Shown piece by piece: positions 1-8,895 of a stretch of 64,000 nucleotides of DNA. The stretch's first letter is position 1. Each line of letters starts with the position of its first letter. Both the position numbers and the translations under genes were made by a program. Origin of the DNA: JADGGM01 sp035277485 (GTDB taxonomy: Bacteria; Gemmatimonadota; Gemmatimonadetes; Gemmatimonadales; Gemmatimonadaceae); NCBI GenBank assembly GCA_035277485.1, contig DATEKK010000198.1:40171-104170 (forward strand), written 5' to 3'. The notes under the pieces are model-generated. The model worked only from the letters and a program-made list of their open reading frames with translations. It was not told where the DNA came from and made no database searches.

Positions 1-1
1 C

Positions 2-340
2 GTGATGGTGGTGATGGGGGTGCTGGTCGGTTTGGCGATTCCGCGCTACCGCGAGTACAAGAGGCGCTTCTACGTGACCACGATGGTCACGGATCTGAGG
101 AACCTCGCCACGACCGAGGAAGCGTACTGGAACATCACCGGGACCTACAGCACCGACCTTCGAGTGATCCAGTACAACAGCAGTCCGCGCGTGTCCGTCA
201 GCATGGTGTCGGCTGACACACTCGGTTGGGCGGCGAAGGCCTACTATGCCGGCGACAGCGCCATGTGCGCCATCTACTACGGCAATGCGCCGGTCCTGGC
301 GCCCGCCACGCTCAAGAACGTCATCGGCTGCACCCAGTGA
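2..340 (+). CDS. Type IV pilin-like protein, 5'-truncated by the window edge
   Basis: This is the C-terminal part of a type IV pilin or pseudopilin; the prepilin cleavage site and most of the hydrophobic N-terminal helix lie before position 1. What remains begins inside the helix (VLVGLAIPRYREY) and continues with a globular domain containing DLRNLAT and TYSTDL, ending with a two-cysteine C-terminal region (MCAIYY...IGCTQ). The next gene encodes a full-length paralogue with the same blocks, which supports the call. Such proteins assemble into inner-membrane-anchored pilus or secretion filaments. The apparent start at position 2 is only an internal GTG codon. Confidence 0.8.
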   Translation: MMVVMGVLVGLAIPRYREYKRRFYVTTMVTDLRNLATTEEAYWNITGTYSTDLRVIQYNSSPRVSVSMVSADTLGWAAKAYYAGDSAMCAIYYGNAPVLAPATLKNVIGCTQ

Positions 341-557
341 GGACGCCCGCTTAGCGCGCTCTCATCCTGGCATTGCAGTCTGCCACAAGGATGGCAAATC
401 GAGCGGTCAGAATAACCGTGGCCTGACGTCTCCTACACTGTAACTCACCGACCCACAACACGTTATAAGCAATACGCCAGGCGGCACCCCCATTGCCCTT
501 GGACCCCCGTGTGAGCCACGCGTCGTGGCATCAATTCACGGTCATGGGGAACGTCCT

Positions 558-944
558 ATGTCTCGCTCCCACAAATCCGGCTTCACCCTAATCGAGTTGC
601 TGATCGTAGTCGTGATCATTGGCGTTCTTGCCTCGATCGCGATTCCGAAGTTCTCCGCGACGAAAGGCAAAGCCTATACGGCAACGATGCGGTCCGACCT
701 TCGCAATCTCGCCACCGCGGAAGAGTCGTATTACTACACGAACGACGTCTACTCGACCGACCTCACGGCGATCAATTTTACGCCGTCCTCCGGCACGACG
801 GTGACGGTTGGCGAGGCGTCGCCATCGGGATGGTCGGCAACCGCGAGCCACCCCGGCGCATCGTCTTCCGTATGCGCGATCTACATTGGCACCGCTACAC
901 CGCCGTCTCCTGCCACTGTGGAGTCCGTCGTCGCCTGCAACTAG
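558..944 (+). CDS. Type IV pilin (PilA-like)
   Basis: A 128-residue prepilin. The N-terminus MSRSHKSG/FTLIELLIVV has the classic prepilin peptidase site (cleavage after Gly, Phe at +1, Glu at +5) followed by a hydrophobic helix of about 25 residues that serves as membrane anchor and filament core. The C-terminal globular part (SDLRNLATAEESYY, YSTDL, a Cys pair near the end) matches the truncated gene upstream, so these are tandem paralogues. The ATG at 558 is chosen because it gives the short basic leader typical of the family, with GGGGA upstream; an in-frame start at 525 would only lengthen the leader. Whether it is the major pilin or a minor pseudopilin cannot be told. Confidence 0.85.
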   Translation: MSRSHKSGFTLIELLIVVVIIGVLASIAIPKFSATKGKAYTATMRSDLRNLATAEESYYYTNDVYSTDLTAINFTPSSGTTVTVGEASPSGWSATASHPGASSSVCAIYIGTATPPSPATVESVVACN

Positions 945-1022
945 CGAGATACAGGAAGGCTTGAGCTTCGAGGCAACGCGTTGACGGGCTGGTATCGCGA
1001 ATTCGAAAACCGACAAGCAGGA

Positions 1023-1250
1023 ATGACATTCGCCATGGATGGCGGCTTGTGGCTGCACCGGCACGTGTACCGGGGGCAGCCCATGGCGCATCTGGTATCC
1101 ACCGATCGTGAGCGATTGCTCGCGTACGGACGCGACGTTGGGCTCCCTCCCGAACGTCTCCAATACAAACCGCTCAAAGATCCGCGCACAGGCATTCGTC
1201 GAGATGCCTGGCATTGGGATCTCGTTGGGCGATTCCTTCCTCCGCGCTGA
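1023..1250 (+). CDS. Small DUF4031-like protein
   Basis: A 75-residue basic protein resembling the DUF4031 family of unknown function: a segment like GQPMAHLVSTDRERLLAYG followed by VGLPPERLQYK and a C-terminal HWDLVG-R. The start at ATG 1023 (MTFAMDGG) fits the family, whose members open directly with the first beta strand; a TTG at 981 would add 14 residues. AGCAGGA lies just upstream. It stands alone between the pilins and a lipoprotein gene, so context gives no function. The family assignment is from memory of the pattern and not from a search. Confidence 0.6.
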   Translation: MTFAMDGGLWLHRHVYRGQPMAHLVSTDRERLLAYGRDVGLPPERLQYKPLKDPRTGIRRDAWHWDLVGRFLPPR

Positions 1251-1343
1251 GAACAAACAGCGCACGGATGGCAATCGCGGGTTGTTGACGCCCGCATCGA
1301 GCGCAGGAAGATTGCAGCCATGCTATCGGCCGGCCGTGTAGTG

Positions 1344-2285
1344 ATGCAGCGCGCGACGCAGCTCGGCGTGCTCGTTGTGCTGCTCGCGTCGTGCGAACGA
1401 TCCAAGAAGCCCGCGCCGGCGCGTACGGCCCCGCCTAACGCAGCAGAATCGGTGGCGACGCAACCGCCGCCGGCGCCATCGACGCAATGGGACTCGAGCG
1501 CCGGTCCCGTGGTGTTGGCCCGTGGCGCGTCGGCGGCGAACGCGTGGGTCGTGTTCCCCGATTACAGCGACAGCACCGTGCCCGATACGCTGCAGCTGGA
1601 CGCAACAACGCTGCGCGGCGATTCGGTTTCACTCGTGAGCCGCGGCGGCAGCGTGGACAGGGTGCCCGTGATTTCGGCGGGCTCGAAACAATGGGCAGGC
1701 GACGAGTGCGTCGAATGGCCGACCGCGACCCTCGGTGTCGGTGGAGACACGACGCGCTTCGCCGGCTGGACGGTGGGATTCGTTGACCAACACGTCTCTG
1801 CCATGCGTCTCGATTCGCTCGACGGCATGTCAGGCACCGACTCGGCGCGGTTGGCGGCCGATCTCACGCGGCTGGCGTCTGCGCTGCCGGACGACACGAG
1901 CCGCACCTTTCGCGGCATTCCGTTCTCGGTTCGCTACGCGTATCGCTTCGAAGCGCTTGCGGGTACGGAAGACGTCGTCGCCGATCTCGTTAGGCGCTTG
2001 AATCAGGAGGCCTCGCCGCTCGAGCAGCACACGCTCCTCATCGCCGAGCGGAGCACGACGACGCCCGATGCGGCGTTCCACGTCGCGTACCACGAGCGTG
2101 CGGGAGGATTGGAGGAGACGATCGAAACGACCGATGTCCTTGCCGCTGTGCGCCTGCCGTCGCCGGCGCACGTTGGGCTTTTCGTATTGCGCGAAGGACA
2201 GGACACGAACGCGTACGCGCTCATCGAGCGACAGCCGGACGGATCCTGGCGCGTGCGCTGGACGAGCGTGCACACCGGATGTTAG
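1344..2285 (+). CDS. Putative lipoprotein of unknown function
   Basis: A 313-residue secreted lipoprotein. The start at ATG 1344 gives a signal peptide (MQRATQLGVLVVLLASC) with lipobox LASC, the Cys being the predicted lipidation site; an in-frame ATG at 1320 would add eight residues. A Pro/Ala/Thr-rich linker follows, then a globular part that I do not recognise, ending in a segment (YALIERQPDGSWRVRWTS) like a beta-sheet repeat. The stop codon TAG lies inside a GTTAGGC word. Its 3' end overlaps the 3' end of the convergent permease gene by four bases, leaving no room for a terminator. Confidence 0.65.
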   Translation: MQRATQLGVLVVLLASCERSKKPAPARTAPPNAAESVATQPPPAPSTQWDSSAGPVVLARGASAANAWVVFPDYSDSTVPDTLQLDATTLRGDSVSLVSRGGSVDRVPVISAGSKQWAGDECVEWPTATLGVGGDTTRFAGWTVGFVDQHVSAMRLDSLDGMSGTDSARLAADLTRLASALPDDTSRTFRGIPFSVRYAYRFEALAGTEDVVADLVRRLNQEASPLEQHTLLIAERSTTTPDAAFHVAYHERAGGLEETIETTDVLAAVRLPSPAHVGLFVLREGQDTNAYALIERQPDGSWRVRWTSVHTGC

Positions 2286-3193
2286 GCGGCGCGGCCGAGG
2301 GCTGCCGGGGCCTCGATGCGACGTCCGGCAAAACCGGCGAGCGCCAGGAGCGTGAGCACGTAGGGGAGCGCGAGAAAGAGTTGGTACGGCACGCTCCAGC
2401 CCATCGCCTGGAACAAATACTGTAAGGCACTCGCCGCGCCGAACAGCAGTGAGGCGACCAAGACGCCCATCGGGCGCCACCGACCGAGCACGACGATGGC
2501 AATCGCGATGAACCCGCGCCCGGCCGACATGCCCTCCGCAAACGTGCCGGACTGGGACAATACCAGCGTCGCGCCCGCCATGCCGCCGAGCGAGCCGCCT
2601 ACCACAAGGGTGATCCACCGCCAGCGAGGCACGTTTACGCCGGAGACGCGAACCGACTCCAATCGTTCGCCGATCGCGCGGATCGCGAGACCCGCATGCG
2701 TCCGATACAACCACCACCACAACGCCGGCGCCACGAGATACACGAGGTACGTCGGCGGTGGCTGATCGAAGAACGTCGGTCCGAGCACGGGAATACGCGA
2801 CAAGAGCGGCACCGCGACCGAGCCGGTCGTCGGGATGGTGAGCGCCGCACCGGTCGCTCCATAGAGCCCGCGATAGAGCGCCCCCGTTAGGCCAAGGACC
2901 AGCAGATTGATGGCTGTCCCGGTGATGATCTGGTCGGCGCGCATGGCCACGGCAAACACGCCGAACAGCGCCGCCACCGCCAACCCGGCCGCACACCCGG
3001 CGGCGAATCCGAGCGCCAGGTTGTTCGTGCCGGCGCCGAGCAGGGCGCCGAACGCGCCGCCGAGCACGATGCCTTCGAGCCCGATGTTGATGACGCCGGC
3101 GCGCTCGACCACGAGCTCGCCTAACGCCGCCAACGCAAGTGGCGTCGCCGTTCGCACCGACGCTTCGAGAAAGCTCGTGAGCGCCGTGGTCAC
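2282..3193 (-). CDS. Nucleoside-type ABC transporter permease (BMP/YufQ-like)
   Basis: A 303-residue inner-membrane permease with 8-10 predicted hydrophobic helices. It resembles the second permease of BMP-family importers (YufQ/RnsD type), with the conserved N-terminal block ATPLALAALGELVVERAGVINIGLEG and the loop GERLESVRVSGVNVPRWR that contacts the ATPase. The GTG start at 3193 overlaps the stop of the upstream permease gene by four bases (GTGA, 3190-3193), so translation is probably coupled. It is the last gene of the operon that begins with the BMP lipoprotein near 8782. Substrate is likely nucleosides or related purines, by family only. Confidence 0.85.
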   Translation of the reverse strand: MTTALTSFLEASVRTATPLALAALGELVVERAGVINIGLEGIVLGGAFGALLGAGTNNLALGFAAGCAAGLAVAALFGVFAVAMRADQIITGTAINLLVLGLTGALYRGLYGATGAALTIPTTGSVAVPLLSRIPVLGPTFFDQPPPTYLVYLVAPALWWWLYRTHAGLAIRAIGERLESVRVSGVNVPRWRWITLVVGGSLGGMAGATLVLSQSGTFAEGMSAGRGFIAIAIVVLGRWRPMGVLVASLLFGAASALQYLFQAMGWSVPYQLFLALPYVLTLLALAGFAGRRIEAPAALGRAA

Positions 3194-4314
3194 GATGCGT
3201 CCCCGGCACTCGGCGATCGCGCCCCCGCAAAGCGCCCGATGACGCCGGCCGCGGCGCCGCGACGGCTCATCGCGAGCAGGAGAAGAACGAGTGCAGCTTC
3301 GACCGCGGTCACCACCACCGACGGTACGGACGCTTCGCGCTGCATGGAGAGGGCGCCAGCCTCGAGCGCCCCGAACAGGATCCCCGTGCCGAGAACGCCG
3401 AGCGGATCCAGGCCAGCGAGCAGCGCGACGGCGATCGCCGTGTAGCCATAGCCCGGCGAAAGGTTCTCGTACAACGCGTACGTGACACCGCTGACTTCGA
3501 TCGCGCCGGCCAAGCCGGCGAGCGCGCCGCTCAGCAACAACACGTTGGTCGTGGTCCGGGCGACGTCGATTTGTCCCGCGATGTGCGCGGCGTCGGCGTT
3601 GGCGCCGATCGCACGAACGCGAAATCCGGCGGCAGTCGATCGCATGGCCCACCAGAGCACGATCGCCGCGGCGACGCCTAACGCAAATCCCCAGTGCAGC
3701 CGTGTCCCGGGAATGAGAAACGGCAAGTGCATGTGCTCCGGAATCGGTTTGCTCTGGGGATACGCGTGACTCGGTTCCTGCAGCGGACCGCGCACCAGGT
3801 ACCCCACGAGATCGAGTGCGACGAAGTTCAGCATGATGGTGCTGATCACCTCGAGCACGCCGAAGCGCGTGCGAAGCACCGCGGCGATGCCCGCCCAACA
3901 CGCGCCTCCGGCGGCGCCGGCGACGAGGGCGATCGGGAGCGCGGCCCATCCCAGCGCGTCACCCCATGCGAGGCCGACGGCGGTCGCGAGAGCGGCTCCG
4001 ATGAGCAGCTGCCCGTCCGCGCCGATGTTCCAGACGCCGGCGCGAAATGCGATCGCGACCGCAAGCCCCGTGAGAATGAGCGGCGTCGCACGGACGAGTG
4101 TGGACGACGTGAGTGCGTACCAGGCCCCGAATGAGCCACGCCACAGGGCACCCATCGCGAGCGTGGCATCGAAGCCGGCCATTCGCAGCGCGATCCACAG
4201 CAGAATGAGCGAGAGCGCGGCAACGACAGCGGCAAGGGTCCCGCCCGTCAGCGACGAGCCGAGCCGCCGCCGCCGACTCGTCGAAAGGTCCGCTCCGGGG
4301 CTGGGGCCGGACAC
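3190..4314 (-). CDS. Nucleoside-type ABC transporter permease (BMP/YufP-like)
   Basis: A 374-residue permease of the same family as its downstream neighbour but of the longer YufP/RnsC class: a first helix (LAAVVAALSLILLWIALRM), the ATPLILTGLAVAIAFRAGVWNIGADGQ block, and GAIGA-like coupling loop (FRVRAIGANADAAHIAG). The reading frame stays open farther upstream into the MFS gene, but GTG 4314 is preferred because it lies 10 bases after the MFS stop codon and gives a usual N-terminus. It pairs with the downstream permease to form the membrane channel of a BMP-type importer. Confidence 0.83.
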   Translation of the reverse strand: MSGPSPGADLSTSRRRRLGSSLTGGTLAAVVAALSLILLWIALRMAGFDATLAMGALWRGSFGAWYALTSSTLVRATPLILTGLAVAIAFRAGVWNIGADGQLLIGAALATAVGLAWGDALGWAALPIALVAGAAGGACWAGIAAVLRTRFGVLEVISTIMLNFVALDLVGYLVRGPLQEPSHAYPQSKPIPEHMHLPFLIPGTRLHWGFALGVAAAIVLWWAMRSTAAGFRVRAIGANADAAHIAGQIDVARTTTNVLLLSGALAGLAGAIEVSGVTYALYENLSPGYGYTAIAVALLAGLDPLGVLGTGILFGALEAGALSMQREASVPSVVVTAVEAALVLLLLAMSRRGAAAGVIGRFAGARSPSAGDAS

Positions 4315-4324
4315 GTGCCGCTGC

Positions 4325-5548
4325 CTAACCGTGACCGCCGGCGAGACGCGCGCGATACTGCGCGGCCCGCAGCCGGAACATCGCGAGAGTACCGAAGAGC
4401 GGGCCCACCGCGAGAGGCGCAAACGCGTAGCCCCAGCCCCACTGCGCAACCCAAACCGGCACGGCCCGGATGCTCGCGACCGTGAGCAGAAAGCCGAGAC
4501 AGGTCTGCACGGTGAGTGCGGTTCCCACGTACTCGGGGGGCGCGAGCTCCGTCACACAGGCCGAGAACTGTGCGGAGTCGGCCACGATGCTCACGCCCCA
4601 GATCAACGTGATCACGCCGAGGACCATCGGCGACGCCGCCGCGCGATAGGCAACGCCGACGCCTAACGCACAACATCCGCTGATCACCATGGCGGTCATC
4701 GTCGTCGTCGTACGACCGAAGCGATCCGCGAACAACCCGGCAACCACGCACCCGATCGCGCCAGACGCGACCGTGGCGAACGCCATGATGCTCGGTACCA
4801 CACGAGGCAGCGTGTGTTGGAGAGCAACCGCGGTCCAGAACAACCCGATCCAACTCCACATCGCGTACAACTCCCACATGTGGCCGAGGTAGCCTGCGGT
4901 CGCCAGGATCACACCGCGATCGCCGACGACCCGTCGCAGTCCGGCGAGGCTCACGGTCGCCGACGGCGCTTGATACGGGCCCTCGCGAACCGCGAACAAG
5001 AAGAGGGCGGCGGCCGCGAGTGCCGCGGCCGCCGAGACCAAGAGAACGCCACGCCAATTCTGGTTAGGCGCCAGTGCGTTGATCAGGTGAGGTGAAGCCG
5101 ATCCGATCGTGAGCGCGCCGACCAGCACGCCGATCGCCAGTCCCCGCCTGGATCGCCACCATCCAGCAACCAGCTTGATGCCGGGCGGATACACGCCGGC
5201 CAACGCCGCGCCTGTGATCGCCCGCAGGACGAGCGCTCCCAAGGCGCTGTGCACGCGCTCGGCGATCAACAGCGTTGCGATGCCCGCCACGACTGCGCTC
5301 CACCCAGCGAAGCGCTCGGCGCGCCAGCGGTCGCTGAGCATGAACACCGAACCGACCAACGTCCCGGCCACGAATCCGAGCTGCACCGCCATCGTAAACC
5401 ACGGGCCGCTCGCCGCAGGGAGGTGCCATTCTGCGATCATCGCCGGCGCTGCAACCGTCGCGCTGAACCACGGCGACATGCCGAGGACGAGACACGCCGC
5501 GAGAATGGCGAGCTGCGATCGTGCTGCCGCCTCGTCAGGCGCCGTCAC
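4325..5548 (-). CDS. MFS transporter (CynX/NNP-like)
   Basis: A 407-residue major facilitator with about 12 predicted membrane helices and the sugar-porter-like loop between TM2 and TM3 (VFMLSDRWRAERFAG) plus a second copy in the C-terminal half (LFADRFGRTTTTM). It starts with GTG 5548, which overlaps the ATPase stop by four bases (GTGA), so it is translated as part of the ABC importer operon. An MFS carrier between the ATPase and the permeases is unusual. The substrate is unknown; uptake or export of a nucleobase or related compound is an inference from the operon. Confidence 0.8.
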   Translation of the reverse strand: MTAPDEAAARSQLAILAACLVLGMSPWFSATVAAPAMIAEWHLPAASGPWFTMAVQLGFVAGTLVGSVFMLSDRWRAERFAGWSAVVAGIATLLIAERVHSALGALVLRAITGAALAGVYPPGIKLVAGWWRSRRGLAIGVLVGALTIGSASPHLINALAPNQNWRGVLLVSAAAALAAAALFLFAVREGPYQAPSATVSLAGLRRVVGDRGVILATAGYLGHMWELYAMWSWIGLFWTAVALQHTLPRVVPSIMAFATVASGAIGCVVAGLFADRFGRTTTTMTAMVISGCCALGVGVAYRAAASPMVLGVITLIWGVSIVADSAQFSACVTELAPPEYVGTALTVQTCLGFLLTVASIRAVPVWVAQWGWGYAFAPLAVGPLFGTLAMFRLRAAQYRARLAGGHG

Positions 5549-6981
5549 GCGGCGCCCAGCATCGCGCGACCCGCGGCGTCGCGGTCGAGAGGAACCTCTC
5601 GCGCGCGCCCCTGGAACATCACGATGAGTCGATCCGCCAGCGACAGCACCTCGTCCAGGTCGCTCGAATAGAGAATGACGGCGGCGCCGGCGTCCCGCGC
5701 ACGCAGAAGTCGCGCGTGCACCGCCGCGGTGGCCGCGATGTCGAGGCCGCGCGTCGGGTTTTCGACGATTACGATGCGAGGCTTCGCCTCCAGCTCGCGC
5801 GCCAACACCAGCTTTTGCTGGTTCCCCCCCGACAACGCGCCGGCCATGGCATCGGTGGATGGCGCGCGCACATCGTATTCCGTTAGGAGCGCGCCCGCGC
5901 GCGATCGAATGCTCGGCCACGCCAAGCGCCCGCGCGCGGCCCCGGCACCGCGCAACGCGAGATTTTCCGCGATGTCGAAATCGAGAATCAACGCGTCGCG
6001 ATGGCGATCTTCCGGAACGAAGCCGATCGTCGTGGATCCCAGGACGCGTCCGGCGGTCGAAGGCAGCCGGCCCGCGAGACAGAGCAGCAGCTCGTGTTGA
6101 CCCGCGCCGTCGACGCCCGCCACGCCGAGCACTTCGCCCGACCGAACGTCGAGGCTCACTTCCCGGGCACGCACCACGCCACGCGCATCGGTCACGCTGA
6201 GGCCTTGCGCCGACAGCACGACGTCACCAGGCTCCGCATGTGCGTGACGCACGTCCGCGGGAGGCGCACCGCCAATCATCGCCTTCGCCAGCGTGATGTT
6301 GTCGACGTTGGTGACTGGCTCGGCGAGCACCGTGCGTCCGTGGCGAAGCACCGTCACGTCGTCGGCGACGGAAAGTGCTTCCGGCAGCTTGTGTGTGATG
6401 AGCACGACGGCGCCGCCCGTGCCCGCGAAGCGACGCAGCATCGCGAGCAGATCGTCCGCTTCGCGCGGCGCGAGCACCGCTGTCGGCTCGTCGAGGATCA
6501 GCGTGCGCGCGCCGTGGGCCAAGGCTTTCACGATTTCCAATCGCTGCTGCGCACCCACTGACAGGTCGCCGGCGCGCGCATCCGGGTCGAGCGCGAAGCC
6601 GGCGAGCTCGCCGATCTCCCGCACGCGCGCCCGCACGCGCTGCACGCGATACGCGCCGTGCCCGCCCAGCGCGACGTTCTCGGCAACGGTGAGCGCCGGA
6701 ATGGAGCTGAAATGCTGGTGCACCATCCCGATGCCTAACGCAATCGCGGCCGCGGGCGAGGAGAGCTCGACGAGGCGGCCGTGCACGCGGATCGCGCCTG
6801 CATCGGGACGGAGCAGCCCGAACGCGACGCGCATCAACGTCGTCTTGCCGGCCCCGTTTTCGCCGAGGAGGGCGTGGACCGTTCCGTCGCGCACCAGCAG
6901 CGACGCGTCGTCGAGCGCTCGCACCGAGCCGAAGCGGCGCGCGATGTTCTCGAGTGCGAGCGCGGCGCTGTTCGGCGTCAC
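5545..6981 (-). CDS. Nucleoside-type ABC transporter ATPase with two nucleotide-binding domains
   Basis: A 478-residue tandem ATPase of the RbsA/YufO class. The first domain has a full Walker A (GENGAGKTT, about residue 37), Q-loop region MVHQHFSSI, signature LSVGAQQR and Walker B TLILDEPTAVL. The second domain has a degenerate P-loop (GVDGAGQHE lacks the Lys), a good signature LSGGNQQK and a Walker B ending in Glu-Asn (VIVENPTRGLD); a weak second site is usual for this class. GTG 6981 overlaps the Nif3-like stop (GTGA). It energises the two permeases encoded downstream. Confidence 0.88.
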   Translation of the reverse strand: MTPNSAALALENIARRFGSVRALDDASLLVRDGTVHALLGENGAGKTTLMRVAFGLLRPDAGAIRVHGRLVELSSPAAAIALGIGMVHQHFSSIPALTVAENVALGGHGAYRVQRVRARVREIGELAGFALDPDARAGDLSVGAQQRLEIVKALAHGARTLILDEPTAVLAPREADDLLAMLRRFAGTGGAVVLITHKLPEALSVADDVTVLRHGRTVLAEPVTNVDNITLAKAMIGGAPPADVRHAHAEPGDVVLSAQGLSVTDARGVVRAREVSLDVRSGEVLGVAGVDGAGQHELLLCLAGRLPSTAGRVLGSTTIGFVPEDRHRDALILDFDIAENLALRGAGAARGRLAWPSIRSRAGALLTEYDVRAPSTDAMAGALSGGNQQKLVLARELEAKPRIVIVENPTRGLDIAATAAVHARLLRARDAGAAVILYSSDLDEVLSLADRLIVMFQGRAREVPLDRDAAGRAMLGAA

Positions 6982-7751
6982 AGACCCGTGGGTACGTGCA
7001 GGAACGACCACGGGATTTGGAACTTGGCGCTCAGATCGGCGGCCAGCGCCTGGACGCCGAGCGCTTCGGTTGCGTAATGCCCGGCATAGATCACGACAAT
7101 GCCTAACTCTTCGGCGTCGATCGCCGTCCAGTGCGGGCCCTCGCCGACGATGAGCGTGTCCACGCCGCGGAGTGCCGCCTCCGCGAGCGTGTCGTGCGAT
7201 GCGCCGGCGCCGGTGCAGATCGCCCAACGCCTCGTGGCGCGTCCCGGTTCGCTCGCGGTGTGGCGAACCGACCCGCCATAGCGCTGCGCGAACTCGGCCG
7301 CGCGCGCAACGATCTCCGAAGTCGGTGAATTCGAATCGCCGCCGACCCCGATGTCGATCGTCTGGTGCCTGGCAAAACCGAACGACTGCGTTAGGCCGAG
7401 CGCCCGGGCCAGGAGCGCGTTGTTGCCAAGGGTGGGGTGCGCGTCGAGCGGAAGGTGCGCAGAGTAGAGCGCCAGGCGTCCGGTGATGAGCGCGTCCATG
7501 CGACGAAACGCCGGCCCGCGCAACGGACGTACGCCGCCCCAGAAGAGCCCGTGATGAACCAACAGCAGCTTGGCCCCGGCGGCTGCGGCGTCGCGAATCG
7601 TGCGCTCCCGCGCATCCACCGCCGCGGCGATTCTCACGATGTCGTCGTCACTGTCGACCTGAAGCCCGTTTACCGCATTGGGGTAGTCCGGAATCTCCGC
7701 GATGCGCAGGAGGTCATCCAGGTACTGCGTTATCTCCGCGAGCGCCGCCAT
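6978..7751 (-). CDS. Nif3-like dinuclear metal centre protein
   Basis: A 257-residue protein of the Nif3/YbgI (DUF34) family. Seen motifs: NGLQVD near residue 28, LLLVHHGLFWGG (two metal-ligand His), SAHLPLDAH (third His region) and the C-terminal GEGPHWTA...YAGHYATE, which carries the conserved His and Glu of the second metal half-site. The family forms toroidal hexamers; its biochemical role is debated, with hydrolysis of nucleotide-type substrates proposed. ATG 7751 follows the BMP stop codon by two bases, so it is embedded in the nucleoside importer operon. That placement hints at processing of the imported compound (inference). Confidence 0.88.
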   Translation of the reverse strand: MAALAEITQYLDDLLRIAEIPDYPNAVNGLQVDSDDDIVRIAAAVDARERTIRDAAAAGAKLLLVHHGLFWGGVRPLRGPAFRRMDALITGRLALYSAHLPLDAHPTLGNNALLARALGLTQSFGFARHQTIDIGVGGDSNSPTSEIVARAAEFAQRYGGSVRHTASEPGRATRRWAICTGAGASHDTLAEAALRGVDTLIVGEGPHWTAIDAEELGIVVIYAGHYATEALGVQALAADLSAKFQIPWSFLHVPTGL

Positions 7752-7753
7752 GC

Positions 7754-8782
7754 TCAGTGGGCGCTCGTTGAATCGACGAACTCGATGCGGGGCGGGTGCA
7801 GTCGCCCAGCGAGGATCGCCCGGCGCGTCGTGTCGAGCCGCGCTTGCAGCGCTGGCGTGATGAGTGACGCGAGCGCCGGATTGATGACGAGCTTGGTCAC
7901 ATCCGAACCTGTTCCCAGGTAGAGGATCCCCGGCTTGAACGTCCGCGCTTTCACTTGCCGCGCCACCGTTAGGAATGCGTGCGGCAGGTCGATGACGACG
8001 CTCGCGATGACGACGCCAGGTGCAACACCGTTCTGGTCCGAATTCGCTCCGAAAACATAGACGCCTTTCGATTCCTTGGCGGCCTGGAAAATACCCAGTC
8101 CGGCGGCGTCCGCATTCTGGAAAATGAAATCGGCGCCGCGCTGGATTTGCGCGAGCGCCTGTTCTTTGCCGGCGCTCGCGTCGTCCCAATTGCCGATGTA
8201 GGACGTGAGGACAGTAACGTGTGGGTCGACCGCGTGCACGCCGGCGGCAAACGCGAGGAAGCTGCTCTTCACCGGAGGCAGATCCGTGCCGCCAATCACA
8301 CCGACGACGCGCGAGTGTGACAGCGTGCCCGCGATGACGCCGGCCAGGTAGGACGGCTCCTCGAATCCGAAAATCATCGGTGCGACGTTCGGTCCGGAGC
8401 GATTGCCCGACGTCGTGATGTAGATCGTATGGGGATACTCAGGTCCCACTCGAGAAGCCGCGTCCTGAAATTCGAAGCCGTGACCGAACACGAGGTTGTA
8501 TCCCTGTGCACCGTAGGCTCGGAAGTTCTCTTCGAAGTCGGCGGGCGTCTTCACCTGAATGTGGCTTATATGTGCTCCCATGCTGTCGCGAATGCGAAGC
8601 AAACCCTCATATGCGCCGGCGTTCCAGGCGTGGTCCGAAACGGGTCCCGGCGTTAACAGGGCCACCTTGAAATCAGTCGCATTCGCGACGTTCCCAGATC
8701 CCGCGCCGGCTCCGCAGGCCGAGAGTGCGCAAATGTGGAAGAGTGTGGAGAACAATCGCACATGCCTGTGTACAGCTGGCAT
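7754..8782 (-). CDS. BMP-family substrate-binding lipoprotein (PnrA/TmpC-like)
   Basis: A 342-residue lipoprotein, first gene of the importer operon. The signal peptide ends in lipobox LSAC (MPAVHRHVRLFSTLFHICALSAC). The mature part follows the basic membrane protein fold: VALLTPGPVSDHAWNAGAYEGL, the hinge GHGFEFQDAA, and YVFGANSDQNGVAPGVVIASVV. These proteins capture nucleosides outside the membrane and deliver them to the permeases. An open frame reaches 8836, but that start lies inside a terminator hairpin of the preceding transcript, so ATG 8782 is chosen. Confidence 0.87.
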   Translation of the reverse strand: MPAVHRHVRLFSTLFHICALSACGAGAGSGNVANATDFKVALLTPGPVSDHAWNAGAYEGLLRIRDSMGAHISHIQVKTPADFEENFRAYGAQGYNLVFGHGFEFQDAASRVGPEYPHTIYITTSGNRSGPNVAPMIFGFEEPSYLAGVIAGTLSHSRVVGVIGGTDLPPVKSSFLAFAAGVHAVDPHVTVLTSYIGNWDDASAGKEQALAQIQRGADFIFQNADAAGLGIFQAAKESKGVYVFGANSDQNGVAPGVVIASVVIDLPHAFLTVARQVKARTFKPGILYLGTGSDVTKLVINPALASLITPALQARLDTTRRAILAGRLHPPRIEFVDSTSAH

Positions 8783-8813
8783 AAGAGCTTGTGGTTTATT
8801 GCGTTGTGAAGGT

Positions 8814-8856
8814 GCAAAAAACGAAGGAGGCGACAACCGAATGTGGGTTGTCGCCT
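8814..8856 (-). terminator. Rho-independent terminator after the bactofilin gene
   Basis: An 11-base-pair perfect stem (AGGCGACAACC at 8828-8838 with GGTTGTCGCCT at 8846-8856) with a 7-base loop. On the minus strand it is followed by a T-rich run including six T residues, as expected for an intrinsic terminator. It lies 40 bases after the bactofilin stop codon and before the BMP lipoprotein gene, separating the two minus-strand operons. Confidence 0.85.
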
Positions 8857-8895
8857 CAAAGGTAGTACGGCGCTGTCCGACTGCCGAGTGGAGCC

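Noticed and set aside
588..1274. Long minus-strand open frame opposite the pilin gene
   Set aside because: It mirrors the pilin and DUF4031-like genes, is Arg-rich with low complexity, and has no recognisable motif; typical antisense frame of high-GC coding DNA.
1830..3230. 466-codon minus-strand open frame across the lipoprotein and permease
   Set aside because: It crosses real genes in another frame and reads as an Arg-rich shadow; the permease frame is well supported.
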